A model generated the notes under the pieces. It was not told where the DNA came from. It did not search any database and worked only from the letters and a program-made list of their open reading frames with translations. Positions 5,518 to 11,693 of a stretch of DNA of 14,802 bases are shown here, one piece after another (the first letter of the stretch is position 1; the number at the start of each line of letters is the position of its first letter). The stretch is from positions 1 through 14,802 of the forward strand of contig DJYC01000099.1 of the NCBI GenBank assembly GCA_002448445.1, read 5' to 3'. The position numbers and the translations under genes are program-made. This stretch comes from Treponema sp. UBA6988. GTDB lineage: Bacteria; Spirochaetota; Spirochaetia; Treponematales; Treponemataceae.

Positions 5518-7137
5518 TCATACAGGGGGCAATTCCACTTTGTCGTCGGAGAAGATTTGCTTTACCGCATCCTTGAATTTATTGCCACGGTCAAATTCGT
5601 TGCTGAACATTCCAAAGCTTGTGGCTCCGGGAGAAAAGACAACCGGGATTGGGTCGTCGTCCGGGTAAAATTTGTATACGCGGTCGGCAGAAGGATTTTG
5701 AAGGTTTGCCTTTAAAACGCCAAGCATTATCTCCAGGGATTCAAAGGGGCCAAGGCACAGCTTGGGATCGGCAAGCCTTGCAAGCAATTTGTCCGTTCCG
5801 CTTCCCGCAAGCAGGTAAGTTTGCAGGGGCTGGTACTTTGCTTCCGCACCACCTTCCCCACGCAAAACTTTTGCAAGCGGCTCAAAGTTAAGGTTTTTGT
5901 CCGTACCGCCAGTAAGAAGAATTACCTTCCTTGCAAATGCCTGACTTGCAGCGGCGGCGGCTTCGGGAACAGTGGCACAACTGTCGTTGTAGAAGGAAAC
6001 TTTTATTCCGCTTTCGGGACTCTGCCATTCGTGGAAGCGTTCCAAGCGGTGGGTAATACCCTTCCAAATGCCAACAATGGAAAGAATCTGCTCCGGGGCA
6101 ACATTCATAAGGGAGAGGGCAAGGGCTGCGTTCAAAACGTTTGTCTTCATGTGCTCACCCGGAACCTGAAGCTGCCCCATAACCTTGCGGCCTTCACTGT
6201 CTCCGGGAAGCTGGATATAGCCTACAGTAGAGCGGTCTTCCTTTGCCTGGTATGCGCCAAACACATTCTTTGGCAACTGGAACTTGCTGTAGCGCAAAAC
6301 CGTTCCCTTTGTCTCTTTTGCAAAAACATCTCCCCAGCACTTGCAGCCAGGCTCGGGGGAGCGGCAGTCCTTAAGATAGTCGTCTTCGTCAAAGTCAAGG
6401 ATTGTATAGTCTTCCGGCCCCTGGTCTGCGTAGATAAGCTTTTTGTCGTTTACGTAGCTTTCCATGCTGCCGTACCAGTTCTGGTGGTCTGGCATTATTT
6501 TTGTTATGATGGCAATCTTTGGCTTTAAAGCCTTTCTTCCGCGCAAATCCGCAAGCTGCCAACTGCTCAGCTCTAGCACTACTGGAGTTGTCCCGTCCGT
6601 CCTTTCCAAAAAAGTAAGGGGGCTTACAGTTATGTTTCCGCCAAGGAATGACTTGAAACCCGCATTCCTTAAAGAAAAATCCAGTGCGCTAACCGTGGAG
6701 CTTTTTCCCTTGCTGCCAGTTACCGCAATAATGGGTGCCTTGGTAAAATGAAGGAAAATGCTTATGTCGCTTTCTATACGCTTTGCCGCCGCCAAATACT
6801 TGTTCCCCTGAATCTTTACGCCGGGGTTTTTTATTACGCAGTCGGCATCCGCAAAGTCTTCTATTCTATGCTCGCCCAGCACGTAGGTAAAGCGGTCCTT
6901 GTCCAAGTCGGGGTCGCTGTTAAGCCTCTTGATTGTTGGAGCAAGCTGCTCGGAAGTCTTCATGTCCGTAATGGTAACAAAGGCTCCGTGCCTTAGGAAG
7001 AAGCGGACGCATGCCTCGCCACCACCGTTAAGGCCAAGCCCCATCACCGTTATTTTCTTTCCGCGGATGTCTTCCAGAGTGTTAAAAGCGCATCCCTCCG
7101 GGTAAACATAAGGTTCGTATTCAAGTGCAGTTTCCAT
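5518..7137 (-). CDS. murD: UDP-N-acetylmuramoyl-L-alanine:D-glutamate ligase
   Basis: Adds D-glutamate to UDP-MurNAc-L-Ala with ATP, a cytoplasmic step of peptidoglycan synthesis. 539 residues, about 100 longer than E. coli MurD; part of the excess is an N-terminal leader of about 25 residues before the nucleotide-fold motif VMGLGLNGGGEA (31-42). Other motifs: P-loop VTGSKGKSST (139-148), the MurD signature ELSSWQL (189-195), MPDHQNWYG (215-223), a likely carbamylated Lys in DKKLIYA (231-237), GEHMKTN (327-333; the usual HN is HM here), HRLERF (363-368), NDSCATVPEA (384-393), GGTDKNLNFEPL (410-421) and a C-terminal SPGATSFGMF. The start ATG has GGGGAG six bases upstream. It follows ddl by 46 bases on the same strand, consistent with one transcript. 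Catalytic motifs look intact. Confidence 0.96.
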   Translation of the reverse strand: METALEYEPYVYPEGCAFNTLEDIRGKKITVMGLGLNGGGEACVRFFLRHGAFVTITDMKTSEQLAPTIKRLNSDPDLDKDRFTYVLGEHRIEDFADADCVIKNPGVKIQGNKYLAAAKRIESDISIFLHFTKAPIIAVTGSKGKSSTVSALDFSLRNAGFKSFLGGNITVSPLTFLERTDGTTPVVLELSSWQLADLRGRKALKPKIAIITKIMPDHQNWYGSMESYVNDKKLIYADQGPEDYTILDFDEDDYLKDCRSPEPGCKCWGDVFAKETKGTVLRYSKFQLPKNVFGAYQAKEDRSTVGYIQLPGDSEGRKVMGQLQVPGEHMKTNVLNAALALSLMNVAPEQILSIVGIWKGITHRLERFHEWQSPESGIKVSFYNDSCATVPEAAAAASQAFARKVILLTGGTDKNLNFEPLAKVLRGEGGAEAKYQPLQTYLLAGSGTDKLLARLADPKLCLGPFESLEIMLGVLKANLQNPSADRVYKFYPDDDPIPVVFSPGATSFGMFSNEFDRGNKFKDAVKQIFSDDKVELPPV

Positions 7138-7183
7138 AATTCACTCCCCAAACAAAAGCATTGCAAACAAAAGCACAGAAAAA

Positions 7184-8314
7184 CTATCCGCGGCTGGTGC
7201 GGAGGGAATCATAAGATGCAAAGTTTGCAAGGGCCTCTTCAAAGAGATAGTCTATTAGGTTTGTAAAATCAAGCCCTTCGCTTGCACACATCTTGGGGAA
7301 CATGCTTATGCTCGTAAAACCAGGAATCGTGTTAATCTCGTTAAGGTAAATCTTTCCGTCCCTGCGGTCAATAAAGAAGTCCACGCGGCTAAGACCGGAT
7401 GCATCCACTGCCTTGTAGGCCTTTTTTGCGGTCTCGCGGATGTATTCAAGCTGGTCTTTTTCAAGCAAGGCTGGAATCTTAAGCTCTGCACCGTCGGGGT
7501 CATTGTACTTTGCATCGTAGTCGTAAAAGTCGTGCTTGGGAACAATTTCTCCCGGACCGTAAGTCTTTAGCAAGGTCTTTTCGTTGGAAAAAGATGCGGT
7601 AACGGAATTACCCGTAACGGAGCATTCAACTTCCCTCGCGTCAATCGCCTTTTCTATAAGAACCTTGTTGTCCCAGCCAAAGGCCTCCATAAGCGCAAAA
7701 GAAAGCTCCTTGGCATTGTTGGCCTTGGAAGCACCGTCGCTTGAACCTGCCGAGCATGGCTTTACAAAAAGCGGGAACTTAAGAGTGTCCACAGCCTTTT
7801 GAACAAGGGCATCGTAGCGCTTGCTGTCGTTAACATCAGAACGGCTTATACACATATAGGGGACAACCGGAAGCCCCGCATGCTCCCAGATAATCTTTGT
7901 CTGGATTTTGTCCATCGTAGCCGCAGAAGAAAAAACACCGCAGCCAACAAAAGGAAGACCTGCCATCTGCAAAAGCCCCTGAATGGTACCGTCCTCACCG
8001 TATGTCCCGTGAAGAACCGGAAAAACCACGTCTGCCGCAATATACTTTCCGTTAGCAAAAAATGCCCCGCTCTTACCGCCACCCGGCACAACGCTAACCC
8101 GCATAGCCTCATCAGCGTGAACGCAAAGCTTTGCCTCCGGGTTCTTGCGGATTTCCTCAAAAGCATTTGGCTCCAAATACCACTTTCCGTCTTTGGAAAG
8201 AGAAATCATCGTAACATTGTGGGCAGAAGAAATATTGCGCGCAACAGCCGCACAGCTTGTCAAAGAAATTTCATGTTCACCGGAACGGCCACCGTAAATT
8301 AAGACAACATTCAT
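7184..8314 (-). CDS. ddl: D-alanine--D-alanine ligase
   Basis: Makes the D-Ala-D-Ala dipeptide of the cell-wall precursor using ATP, in the cytoplasm. 376 residues, at the long end of the family. Motifs in order: YGGRSGEHEIS (7-17), FPVLHGTYGEDGTIQG (98-113), the glycine-rich KPCSAGSSDG (185-194, where the more usual last residues are GSSVG), the omega-loop FYDYDAKY (263-270), whose Tyr is typical of D-Ala-D-Ala rather than D-Ala-D-lactate enzymes, SRVDFF with Arg310/Asp312, and metal-binding NEINTIPGFT (325-334). The start ATG has GAGGGG ten bases upstream, and a good promoter lies at 8359-8387. It is first in the ddl-murD-GNAT-SUFU gene set. Fully intact in appearance; the Tyr predicts ordinary D-Ala termini. 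Confidence 0.97.
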   Translation of the reverse strand: MNVVLIYGGRSGEHEISLTSCAAVARNISSAHNVTMISLSKDGKWYLEPNAFEEIRKNPEAKLCVHADEAMRVSVVPGGGKSGAFFANGKYIAADVVFPVLHGTYGEDGTIQGLLQMAGLPFVGCGVFSSAATMDKIQTKIIWEHAGLPVVPYMCISRSDVNDSKRYDALVQKAVDTLKFPLFVKPCSAGSSDGASKANNAKELSFALMEAFGWDNKVLIEKAIDAREVECSVTGNSVTASFSNEKTLLKTYGPGEIVPKHDFYDYDAKYNDPDGAELKIPALLEKDQLEYIRETAKKAYKAVDASGLSRVDFFIDRRDGKIYLNEINTIPGFTSISMFPKMCASEGLDFTNLIDYLFEEALANFASYDSLRTSRG

Positions 8315-8358
8315 TTTTTATATTCCCCTCAGATAAAACTTTTCTATTTAATGCATCC

Positions 8359-8387
8359 AGTATAACTCATTTTTAAATACAGGGCAA
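8359..8387 (-). promoter_or_regulatory. Promoter of the ddl-murD operon
   Basis: Minus-strand -35 TTGCCC (8382-8387), 17-base spacer, -10 TATACT (8359-8364, 5 of 6). The predicted start near 8352 leaves a leader of about 38 bases containing the GAGGGG ribosome binding site. Confidence 0.7.
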
Positions 8388-8494
8388 TAAGAGGAATGAT
8401 TATTGATTTTTGTACGGTGATTTTCTGGACGGTACTTTTAGCGGCTCTACCATTTTATTCCTTGACTAACTCGACCGCCCGTCCCTTTGCGTCA

Positions 8495-8559
8495 CCGCCC
8501 TTCCGGGGTTCCCTAACGGTCATTGCCTTGCGGCAACGCTGCGCGCCCCTCCACGGCGG
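8495..8559 (-). repeat. Multi-arm structured repeat, copy 1
   Basis: Read on the minus strand: outer stem CCGCC/GGCGG, internal loop GTGGA opposite GGAAG, stem GGGG/CCCC, then three hairpins CGC-GCA-GCG, TTGCC-GCAA-GGCAA and CC-GTTA-GG joined by TGA and GAA. The same layout with different stem sequences appears on the plus strand at 11471-11538. On the other side lie hairpins (8571-8627) whose outer arms (8551-8560 with 8638-8651) can pair with part of this element, so two competing folds are possible. It is not a tRNA: no CCA end, no TpsiC-like arm. Confidence 0.7.
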
Positions 8560-8570
8560 CGTAGGCCTTG

Positions 8571-8627
8571 CCCCAAAAAAATCCCTCCTTGGATTTTTTT
8601 GGGGATTGCAGAAGCTAAAGCTTCTGC
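8571..8627. repeat. Two adjacent perfect hairpins
   Basis: CCCCAAAAAAATCC (8571-8584) pairs over all 14 bases with GGATTTTTTTGGGG (8591-8604), loop CTCCTT. Next, GCAGAAGC (8608-8615) pairs with GCTTCTGC (8620-8627), loop TAAA. Outside them GGCGGC (8555-8560)/GCCGCC (8638-8643) and CCACGG (8551-8556)/CCGTGG (8646-8651) can pair, making a composite structure. Frames reading through this block give low-complexity protein and are rejected as genes. Confidence 0.7.
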
Positions 8628-8727
8628 ATGCTGCTAAGCCGCCCTCCGTGGCTTTTTACGTTTTGGCAAGGAAGATTGGAAGTAACCGGCTATAAAAAAA
8701 CTGCTCAAAAGCCAATTTTGTTCTATA

Positions 8728-8853
8728 ATGGCATCACAGAACGGAATAATCGACTACCTCTTCAAAAATTATGATGCACTGCATTCACAGGGACGTGAAT
8801 ATATAATTCCGCTACTACATAATTTTATAGCAGAAAAGGAAAAAAGAGCATGA
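8728..8853 (+). pseudogene. Truncated small protein remnant, DUF3791-like
   Basis: A 41-residue frame beginning MASQNGIIDYLFKNYDALHS and ending TGA at 8851-8853. The part GIIDYLFKNYDALHSQGREY followed by IIPLLHNFI resembles the C-terminal half of the small DUF3791-type proteins, which are typically around 60-80 residues and are often found beside DUF3990 (ADP-ribosyltransferase-like) genes; this is from memory of the family and needs a profile search. The N-terminal half is missing. There is no ribosome binding site, upstream in-frame codons run only to a TAA at 8683, and a repeat-rich block lies just before. I infer a gene cut by rearrangement or repeat insertion. It could instead be a real micro-protein. 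Confidence 0.45.
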
Positions 8854-8897
8854 AGCTGTACCAAAGCATATCTTAATTTCTCAAGGAGCATCACTGT

Positions 8898-9113
8898 ATG
8901 ACGCAGGTAACGCAAGAAAACCTAAGAAGCATTTTACCAGGAAAAATTGCAAGAACCATAATGCTCATTTCAGAGGAAGAAAAGTCCAACGTAAAAAATG
9001 CTTTGCTAAAGTTTTACAAATCAAGCGTCTACAAAGAACTAGAAATAGAACAAACAAAACGCTGGTGGCAGAGTTCCTTGCAACTTTTTGAGGATTTTGT
9101 GGCGCTTAGCTAA
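8898..9113 (+). CDS. Small hypothetical protein, 71 residues
   Basis: Well supported as a translated frame: AAGGAG lies ten bases before the ATG. The protein (MTQVTQENLRSILPGKIART to LQLFEDFVALS) is predicted soluble and helical, with no signal peptide or membrane segment. The stretch ARTIMLISEEEK...ALLKFYKSSVYKEL...TKRWW resembles small helical proteins that occur beside DUF3791/DUF3990 cassettes, but I do not recognise it firmly and give no function. It starts 44 bases after the truncated fragment at 8728-8853, and no partner toxin-like gene remains downstream, so it may be what is left of a small accessory module. A palindromic repeat follows at 9161-9204. Confidence 0.65.
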   Translation: MTQVTQENLRSILPGKIARTIMLISEEEKSNVKNALLKFYKSSVYKELEIEQTKRWWQSSLQLFEDFVALS

Positions 9114-9160
9114 CTTCACTTTTTCTTAGAGGGAACTTGCAAGTAAGTTTTCCACAAGCC

Positions 9161-9204
9161 ACCCCGAACGTCCGCTTAGCCTGCCAAGCGTAATTCGGGG
9201 ATGA
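9161..9204. repeat. Palindromic repeat between convergent genes
   Basis: CCCCGAA (9162-9168) pairs with TTCGGGG (9194-9200), and inside CGCTT (9173-9177) pairs with AAGCG (9186-9190). Read on the minus strand it begins GTCATCCCCGAA, like the family members at 906-1198. It lies between the 71-residue gene (+) and the end of the AMP ligase (-), where it could act as a shared transcription end, though no T run follows either side. Confidence 0.6.
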
Positions 9205-9223
9205 CGGCAATCCTTTTCTTGCC

Positions 9224-10861
9224 CTAGCCCTTGTTTTCAAAGGCAACCAGGTATTCCTCGCCGTACATTTTGCGGAGCTTGGGCTTTTCGATTTTGCCGG
9301 TGGGGTTCCGCGGTACGGGGGCAAAGATGATTTTGCGCGGCCTTTTGTAGCGGGGAAGTTCCTTGCAGAACTCGTTGATTTCGTCTTCGGTGGCGGTCAT
9401 GCCTTCTTTTAGCTGGATAACGGCACCGGCAATTTCGCCAAGGCGCTTGTCCGGCAGACCGATTACGGCTACGTCGTGGATTTTGTCGTTCTTGCGCAGG
9501 AAGTCTTCTATCTGGACAGGGTAAAGGTTTTCGCCGCCGGAAACAATTACGTCTTTTGCGCGGTCTACCAGATAATAGAAGCCTTCTTCGTCCTGCTGGG
9601 CAACGTCTCCAGTGTCAAGCCAGCCGTCGTGAAGCACAGCCTTTGTTGCTTCCGGGTCGTTGTAGTATTCCTTCATTACGCCGGGGCCCTTTACGTAGAG
9701 GATTCCAGCCTTGCCCTTTTCCACTTCTTTGCCGGTCTCTGCGTCCACAATCTTGCATTCCCAACCAAATCCAGGAACTCCGATTGCTCCGACCTTGCGG
9801 GTGTTTTCCACTCCCAGGTGTACGCAGCCCGGGCCAATGCTTTCCGAAAGGCCGTAGTTGGTGTCGTACTGGTGGCCGGGGAAGTATTCAAGCCAGTGCT
9901 TGATGAGGGATGGAGGAACTGGCTGTGCGCCTATGTGCATGAGTCTCCACTGTTCAAGGGAATAGTCGCCGATTTTTACGTCGCCCCTGTCCAGCGCATC
10001 CAGTATGTCCTGTGCCCACGGTACCAAAAGCCATACGATTGTGCATTTTTCGCGGCTTACGGTTCCAAGGATGTATTCTGGTTTTGTGCCTTTTAGCAAG
10101 ACTGCCCTGCTGCCGGAAACGAGCGAGCCGAACCAGTGCATCTTGGCTCCTGTGTGGTAGAGCGGAGGTATGCAAAGGAAGCAGTCACTGCGGCTGGTGG
10201 AATGGTGCTTCTGTTCAACTAAGGCGGCATGGCTTAGGCTCTGGTGGGTGTGCAGAATGGCCTTGGGGAAGCCTGTTGTTCCGCTAGAAAAATAAATTGC
10301 GGCATCGTCGCTTTCCTTTAGCTCTATTCCGGGTGCCTTGCTGGGGTAGTCCGCAACAAGCTCGCGGTAGCTTTCTGCGAATGTTGGGCAGCCTTCGCCA
10401 ACATAAATCAAGAGGCGGTTCTTGCTGATTTTTTCTTCCACGGATTCAATGCGGCCAATAAATTCCGGCCCAAAGACAAGTATGTCTACGTCCGCAAGGT
10501 TGCAGCAATAGAGGATTTCGTCCGCGGTGTAGCGGAAGTTCAACGGAACTGCAATAGCCCCGGCCTTTAGGATTCCAAAATAGACAGGCAGCCATTCAAG
10601 GCAGTTCATCATAAGGATTGCAACCTTGTCTCCCCTCTTTACCCCGCGTGCAAGAAGCATGTTTGCCATGCGGTTGGCCTTTTCGTCAAAGACGCGCCAA
10701 GTAATTTCGCGGCGGTAGAAGGTTTTGTCCGTGCTCTGGATAAGCGAGTATTCCTTCCAGGTAATTTTGCGTGTGTCTTCCTGCTCCGGGTTCACTTCCA
10801 CAAGAGCAACTTCATCTCCGTAAAGCTTACGGTTCTTTTCCAAGTATTCAGTAATAGCCAA
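9224..10861 (-). CDS. AMP-forming acyl-CoA synthetase-like enzyme
   Basis: Member of the ANL adenylate-forming superfamily: activates a carboxylic acid as acyl-AMP with ATP and most likely moves it to CoA. The acid cannot be told from sequence; the layout suits fatty or aromatic acids. 545 residues, full length. Motifs: P-loop YFSSGTTGFPK (190-200), NYGLSES (335-341), DGWLDTGD (412-419), hinge/A8 DRAKDVIVSGGENLYPVQIE (433-452) and A10 NPTGKIEK with the catalytic Lys523. Residues 33-60 contain two similar ITW segments, probably an N-terminal feature of the subgroup. The start is TTG (10861) with AGGAAG six bases upstream; no ATG serves. A strong promoter lies at 10899-10927. It is a single-gene transcription unit by spacing, with no thioesterase, dehydrogenase or carrier gene nearby to hint at a pathway. 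Confidence 0.93.
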   Translation of the reverse strand: MAITEYLEKNRKLYGDEVALVEVNPEQEDTRKITWKEYSLIQSTDKTFYRREITWRVFDEKANRMANMLLARGVKRGDKVAILMMNCLEWLPVYFGILKAGAIAVPLNFRYTADEILYCCNLADVDILVFGPEFIGRIESVEEKISKNRLLIYVGEGCPTFAESYRELVADYPSKAPGIELKESDDAAIYFSSGTTGFPKAILHTHQSLSHAALVEQKHHSTSRSDCFLCIPPLYHTGAKMHWFGSLVSGSRAVLLKGTKPEYILGTVSREKCTIVWLLVPWAQDILDALDRGDVKIGDYSLEQWRLMHIGAQPVPPSLIKHWLEYFPGHQYDTNYGLSESIGPGCVHLGVENTRKVGAIGVPGFGWECKIVDAETGKEVEKGKAGILYVKGPGVMKEYYNDPEATKAVLHDGWLDTGDVAQQDEEGFYYLVDRAKDVIVSGGENLYPVQIEDFLRKNDKIHDVAVIGLPDKRLGEIAGAVIQLKEGMTATEDEINEFCKELPRYKRPRKIIFAPVPRNPTGKIEKPKLRKMYGEEYLVAFENKG

Positions 10862-10898
10862 TTTTTCTTCCTACGTTTGATGCAATAAAATATCTACT

Positions 10899-10927
10899 AT
10901 TATATACCTGTTTATGTGATTTGGCAA
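10899..10927 (-). promoter_or_regulatory. Strong sigma70-like promoter of the AMP ligase
   Basis: Minus-strand -35 TTGCCA (10922-10927, 5 of 6), exact 17-base spacer, -10 TATAAT (10899-10904, 6 of 6). Start predicted near 10892, about 30 bases before the TTG start. It is the best consensus promoter in the window. Confidence 0.75.
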
Positions 10928-10969
10928 ATGGAAATACGGGAAATAATAGATTTTGAAGAAGGGGGAATG

Positions 10970-10998
10970 TGGAAAAAAATGCGGCTTTAGGTTAGAAT
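10970..10998 (+). promoter_or_regulatory. Possible promoter of the HEXXH membrane protein gene
   Basis: TGGAAA (10970-10975), 17-base spacer, TAGAAT (10993-10998). Moderate match only. The -10 ends seven bases before the ATG at 11006, so the mRNA would start at or next to the initiation codon. Confidence 0.35.
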
Positions 10999-11005
10999 CG
11001 TAGGG

Positions 11006-11422
11006 ATGTTTTTTCTAAAACCAATTCTTTTTATCTGGCAGCTGCCGCAGAATCTTTTGGGGCTTATCCTTTGCTTTGTTGAGAGGGCAAAGAAGAGGCA
11101 AGAGTTTGGAATAAGTTACTATGAGGCAAAAAAGCCCGGGCCTTTTATGAAGTACTGCGCAATTTCTCTTGGAAGCTTTATTATTGCCGATGCAGCTGTG
11201 GCGGACAAGGCAAGTCTTTTGCACGAAAGCGGACACCAGAGGCAGTCTCTTGTGCTGGGGCCATTTTACCTGCTTGTGATAGGGCTTCCTTCCATAACTG
11301 GCAACTTGATGGACAGGCTTTTGCACAAAAAATGGAGCGGTGAAAGGCGTGAAAGATGGTACCATGCCCTTCCCTGGGAAAAGTCTGCGGACAGGCTGGG
11401 CGGTCTAAAAGCGAAAAACTGA
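11006..11422 (+). CDS. Small membrane protein with HEXXH motif
   Basis: 138 residues, function unknown. Hydrophobic segments at about residues 3-25 (with WQLPQNLLG) and 84-98 suggest membrane attachment; a third weak segment lies near 50-63. Between them is HESGHQRQSLVLGPFYLL, in which His73-Glu74-Ser75-Gly76-His77 fits the zinc-metalloprotease HEXXH pattern, followed by IGLPSITGN. The C-terminus has an aromatic motif, RWYHALPWEKSADRLGG (117-133 region). Proteins with this same order of motifs occur in spirochaetes and Bacteroidetes as uncharacterised; I do not know a proven activity, and a third zinc ligand is not obvious, so peptidase function is only a possibility. The ATG has a weak TAGGG immediately upstream. 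A structured repeat copy lies just downstream at 11471-11538. Confidence 0.75.
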   Translation: MFFLKPILFIWQLPQNLLGLILCFVERAKKRQEFGISYYEAKKPGPFMKYCAISLGSFIIADAAVADKASLLHESGHQRQSLVLGPFYLLVIGLPSITGNLMDRLLHKKWSGERRERWYHALPWEKSADRLGGLKAKN

Positions 11423-11470
11423 AGGCAAAAAAAATTAAGACTGTTTGCAGAGCCGGACTGGCCTGCTACG

Positions 11471-11538
11471 CGGGATTGGAGGGGCGGCGAAGCCGTTGCA
11501 AAGCAATGAAGGCGAAAGCCGGAACCCCGGAAAGCCCG
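11471..11538 (+). repeat. Multi-arm structured repeat, copy 2
   Basis: Outer stem CGGG (11471-11474)/CCCG (11535-11538), internal loop ATTGGA opposite GGAAAG, stem GGGG (11481-11484)/CCCC (11525-11528), then three hairpins: CGGC-GAA-GCCG (11485-11495), TTGC-AAA-GCAA (11496-11506), GGC-GAAA-GCC (11511-11520). The layout equals copy 1 (8495-8559, minus strand), with changed but still paired stems. The third hairpin has a GNRA-type loop. It is downstream of the HEXXH gene and upstream of the pyk promoter. Confidence 0.75.
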
Positions 11539-11627
11539 TAAACAAATGGCATTTATGTCGATTTTAGTTTATGAGTGAATGGCAGAGCAAAGGCAGTTCC
11601 GTCCAGAAGAGAAAAATTCAAAAAATC

Positions 11628-11654
11628 CTTAAGATTGCAAATCTTTAAGTTTTT
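11628..11654 (+). terminator. Palindrome with T run: terminator or operator at the pyk promoter
   Basis: AAGATT (11631-11636) pairs with AATCTT (11640-11645) around GCA, extended by CTT/AAG with one bulged T, then TTTTT (11650-11654). The shape is a weak, AT-rich intrinsic terminator for transcripts arriving from upstream. Its centre also covers the -35 box of the pyk promoter, so it could equally be a regulator binding site. Confidence 0.45.
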
Positions 11655-11663
11655 CGGTATAGT
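11635..11663 (+). promoter_or_regulatory. Promoter of pyk
   Basis: -35 TTGCAA (11635-11640, 4 of 6), 17-base spacer, -10 TATAGT (11658-11663, 5 of 6). Start predicted near 11670, leaving a leader of about 24 bases that holds GGGAG before the ATG at 11694. Confidence 0.65.
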
Positions 11664-11693
11664 AAGACCTGCCACTTTTGGGAGTAAAAAATA

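Noticed and set aside
5360..5521. N-terminal 54-residue extension of the acetyltransferase
   Set aside because: It translates the inverted-repeat element and lacks GNAT-like sequence; the TTG at 5359 has a properly spaced GGAGA and gives a normal-length enzyme.
8396..8695. 99-residue plus-strand frame
   Set aside because: It reads straight through the structured repeat block and lacks a ribosome binding site; the protein is low-complexity and unlike any family.
11471..11538. tRNA-like cloverleaf
   Set aside because: Size and arms recall a tRNA, but there is no TpsiC motif, anticodon arm geometry or CCA end, and stems are too short.
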